Positions 8,027 to 8,379 of a DNA stretch of 8,379 bases are shown here, piece by piece (the first letter of the stretch is position 1; every line of letters begins with the position of its first letter). This stretch comes from an uncultured Bacteroidaceae bacterium (lineage in GTDB: Bacteria > Bacteroidota > Bacteroidia > Bacteroidales > Bacteroidaceae): assembly GCA_934364765.1 (NCBI GenBank), contig CAKRMO010000038.1:1-8379 (forward strand), read 5' to 3'. The translations under genes and the position numbers were made by a program. Under the pieces are notes generated by a model. The model did not search any database. It saw only the letters and a program-made list of their open reading frames with translations, and was not told the origin of the DNA.

Positions 8027-8064
8027 GCAACTTTTCACCACTTTACCCCACTTTGCCCCACTTT
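8026..8064 (-). promoter_or_regulatory. Predicted MraZ operator: four direct repeats at 10-base period
   Basis: Reading the minus strand, the units are AAAGTGGGG (8064-8056), AAAGTGGGG (8054-8046), AAAGTGGTG (8044-8036) and a decayed AAAGTTGCT (8034-8026), each separated by one base, so the period is exactly 10. MraZ boxes described in E. coli are TGGGA repeats with 5-base spacers, and in mycoplasmas AAAGTG-type repeats. The first two units here combine both features. The array ends on the first base of the -7 element and covers the expected -33 position, so a MraZ oligomer bound here should directly affect polymerase. The repeat is seen; the ligand is inferred. Confidence 0.75.
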
Positions 8065-8241
8065 TTATGAAAATAAATTTCAACAAAAACTTTTCCTTAG
8101 CGTGCAAACCGCCTAAAATGCAGGGATGTATAAAGTGAAACAAATGCCTCTCGCGGGTGGTGGGGAATTTTCAAACCGTGCTTGGCAGACGGTAGGGGAT
8201 TGTTGCGGCAGTTCGTGGTGCGGTTTTGGCGGTGGCGTACA

Positions 8242-8260
8242 GGGCGTATGCAATACGCCC
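8242..8260. repeat. Perfect inverted repeat, 8-bp stem and 3-base loop
   Basis: GGGCGTAT (8242-8249) and ATACGCCC (8253-8260) are exact reverse complements around the loop GCA. Neither strand has a T-tract after the stem, so it is not a standard intrinsic terminator. It may be a protein-binding dyad, a structured piece of a longer transcript, or the end of a repeat element; nothing here decides between these. Confidence 0.7.
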
Positions 8261-8313
8261 ATACAAATCCCGCAATACAAAAAATAATTTCCTTTTTCAA
8301 AACTCCCCGAAAA

Positions 8314-8379
8314 CTACATCGGATGTGGGAAAAACTATGTCCGATGTAGGAAAAATTATGTCTGATATAATTCAAACTA
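8314..8379. repeat. 21-base tandem repeat running into the right edge
   Basis: Three units begin at 8314, 8335 and 8356, each opening with C/TTA followed by an imperfect dyad of the form ACATCGGATGT (variants ATGTCCGATGT and ATGTCTGATAT) and ending in an A-rich stretch. The bases CTA at 8377-8379 fit the start of a fourth unit, so the array probably continues outside the window. CTACATCGGA (8314-8323) and TCCGATGTAG (8340-8349) are also perfect 10-base inverted repeats, so neighbouring units can pair with each other. Read on the minus strand the period gives a seven-residue repeat (YIRHNFS, YIGHSFS, HIRCSFR), which I take to be a by-product and not a protein. Confidence 0.7.

Larger units (their letters stand above)
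8065..8379. other. Intergenic region upstream of the dcw operon, no gene found
   Basis: This stretch of about 315 bases has no credible gene on either strand. The open minus-strand frame at 8375-8097 (92 codons) encodes a His-, Arg- and Asn-rich product without recognisable domains, and its start is simply the 21-base tandem repeat read in frame. No tRNA-like or riboswitch-like structure was recognised. It holds an A/T-rich block next to the operator (8061-8099), a perfect short hairpin (8242-8260) and the tandem repeat at the right edge. A gene beyond the right edge could lie in either direction. Confidence 0.6.

Noticed and set aside
8052..8081. Possible divergent plus-strand promoter (TTTG at 8052-8055, TAAATTTC at 8074-8081)
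   Set aside because: The -7 element misses the final G, the spacing is slightly short, the TTTG is part of the operator repeats, and no plus-strand gene follows inside the window.
8097..8375. A 92-codon minus-strand open frame upstream of mraZ
   Set aside because: Its N-terminal seven-residue periodicity comes from the 21-base non-coding repeat, the remainder has no domain and an atypical His/Arg/Asn-rich composition, and it runs nearly up to the operator array.

Overview
The window holds the first seven genes of a division and cell wall (dcw) cluster, all on the minus strand. It most likely comes from a member of the Bacteroidales (phylum Bacteroidota). The evidence is: a MraY of 424 residues with the phylum's N-terminal extension and internal insert; a short FtsL-like protein between rsmH and the division transpeptidase; a FtsI-type PBP with a C-terminal PASTA domain; no murF between murE and mraY; weak or absent Shine-Dalgarno sequences; and a TAnnTTTG-type promoter element upstream of mraZ. 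MurE carries the DNPR motif, which indicates meso-diaminopimelate peptidoglycan. The family (Bacteroidaceae, Muribaculaceae, Prevotellaceae and so on) cannot be fixed from the sequence alone.

Reading in the direction of transcription, from the right edge to the left: 8379-7965 is non-coding and holds the control region. 7964-7515 is mraZ, 7518-6607 rsmH, 6601-6164 ftsL, 6167-3882 ftsI, 3878-2409 murE, 2368-1094 mraY, and 1071-1 is murD, cut by the window edge after about 357 codons. mraZ/rsmH and ftsL/ftsI overlap by 4 bases (ATGA). rsmH/ftsL and ftsI/murE are separated by 5 and 3 bases. Only the murE-mraY (40 bases) and mraY-murD (22 bases) gaps are longer. I see no convincing terminator inside, so this reads as one operon that continues to the left, presumably into ftsW, murG and murC.

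The genes act together. MurE and MurD are cytoplasmic ligases for the UDP-MurNAc-peptide. MraY moves that precursor onto the lipid carrier to give lipid I. The FtsI-type transpeptidase crosslinks septal peptidoglycan, and FtsL is its divisome partner. RsmH methylates 16S rRNA. MraZ is the likely autoregulator of the operon.

The most informative non-coding signal is directly upstream of mraZ: four 9-base units at an exact 10-base period (8026-8064), the last touching a perfect TAnnTTTG -7 element (8019-8026). The units resemble MraZ boxes known from other phyla. Further upstream are an isolated perfect hairpin (8242-8260) and a 21-base tandem repeat that runs into the right edge (8314-8379). 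I found no evidence for an entirely new system. The points most worth a second look are the operator array, the tandem repeat and a substitution in a MraY signature motif.
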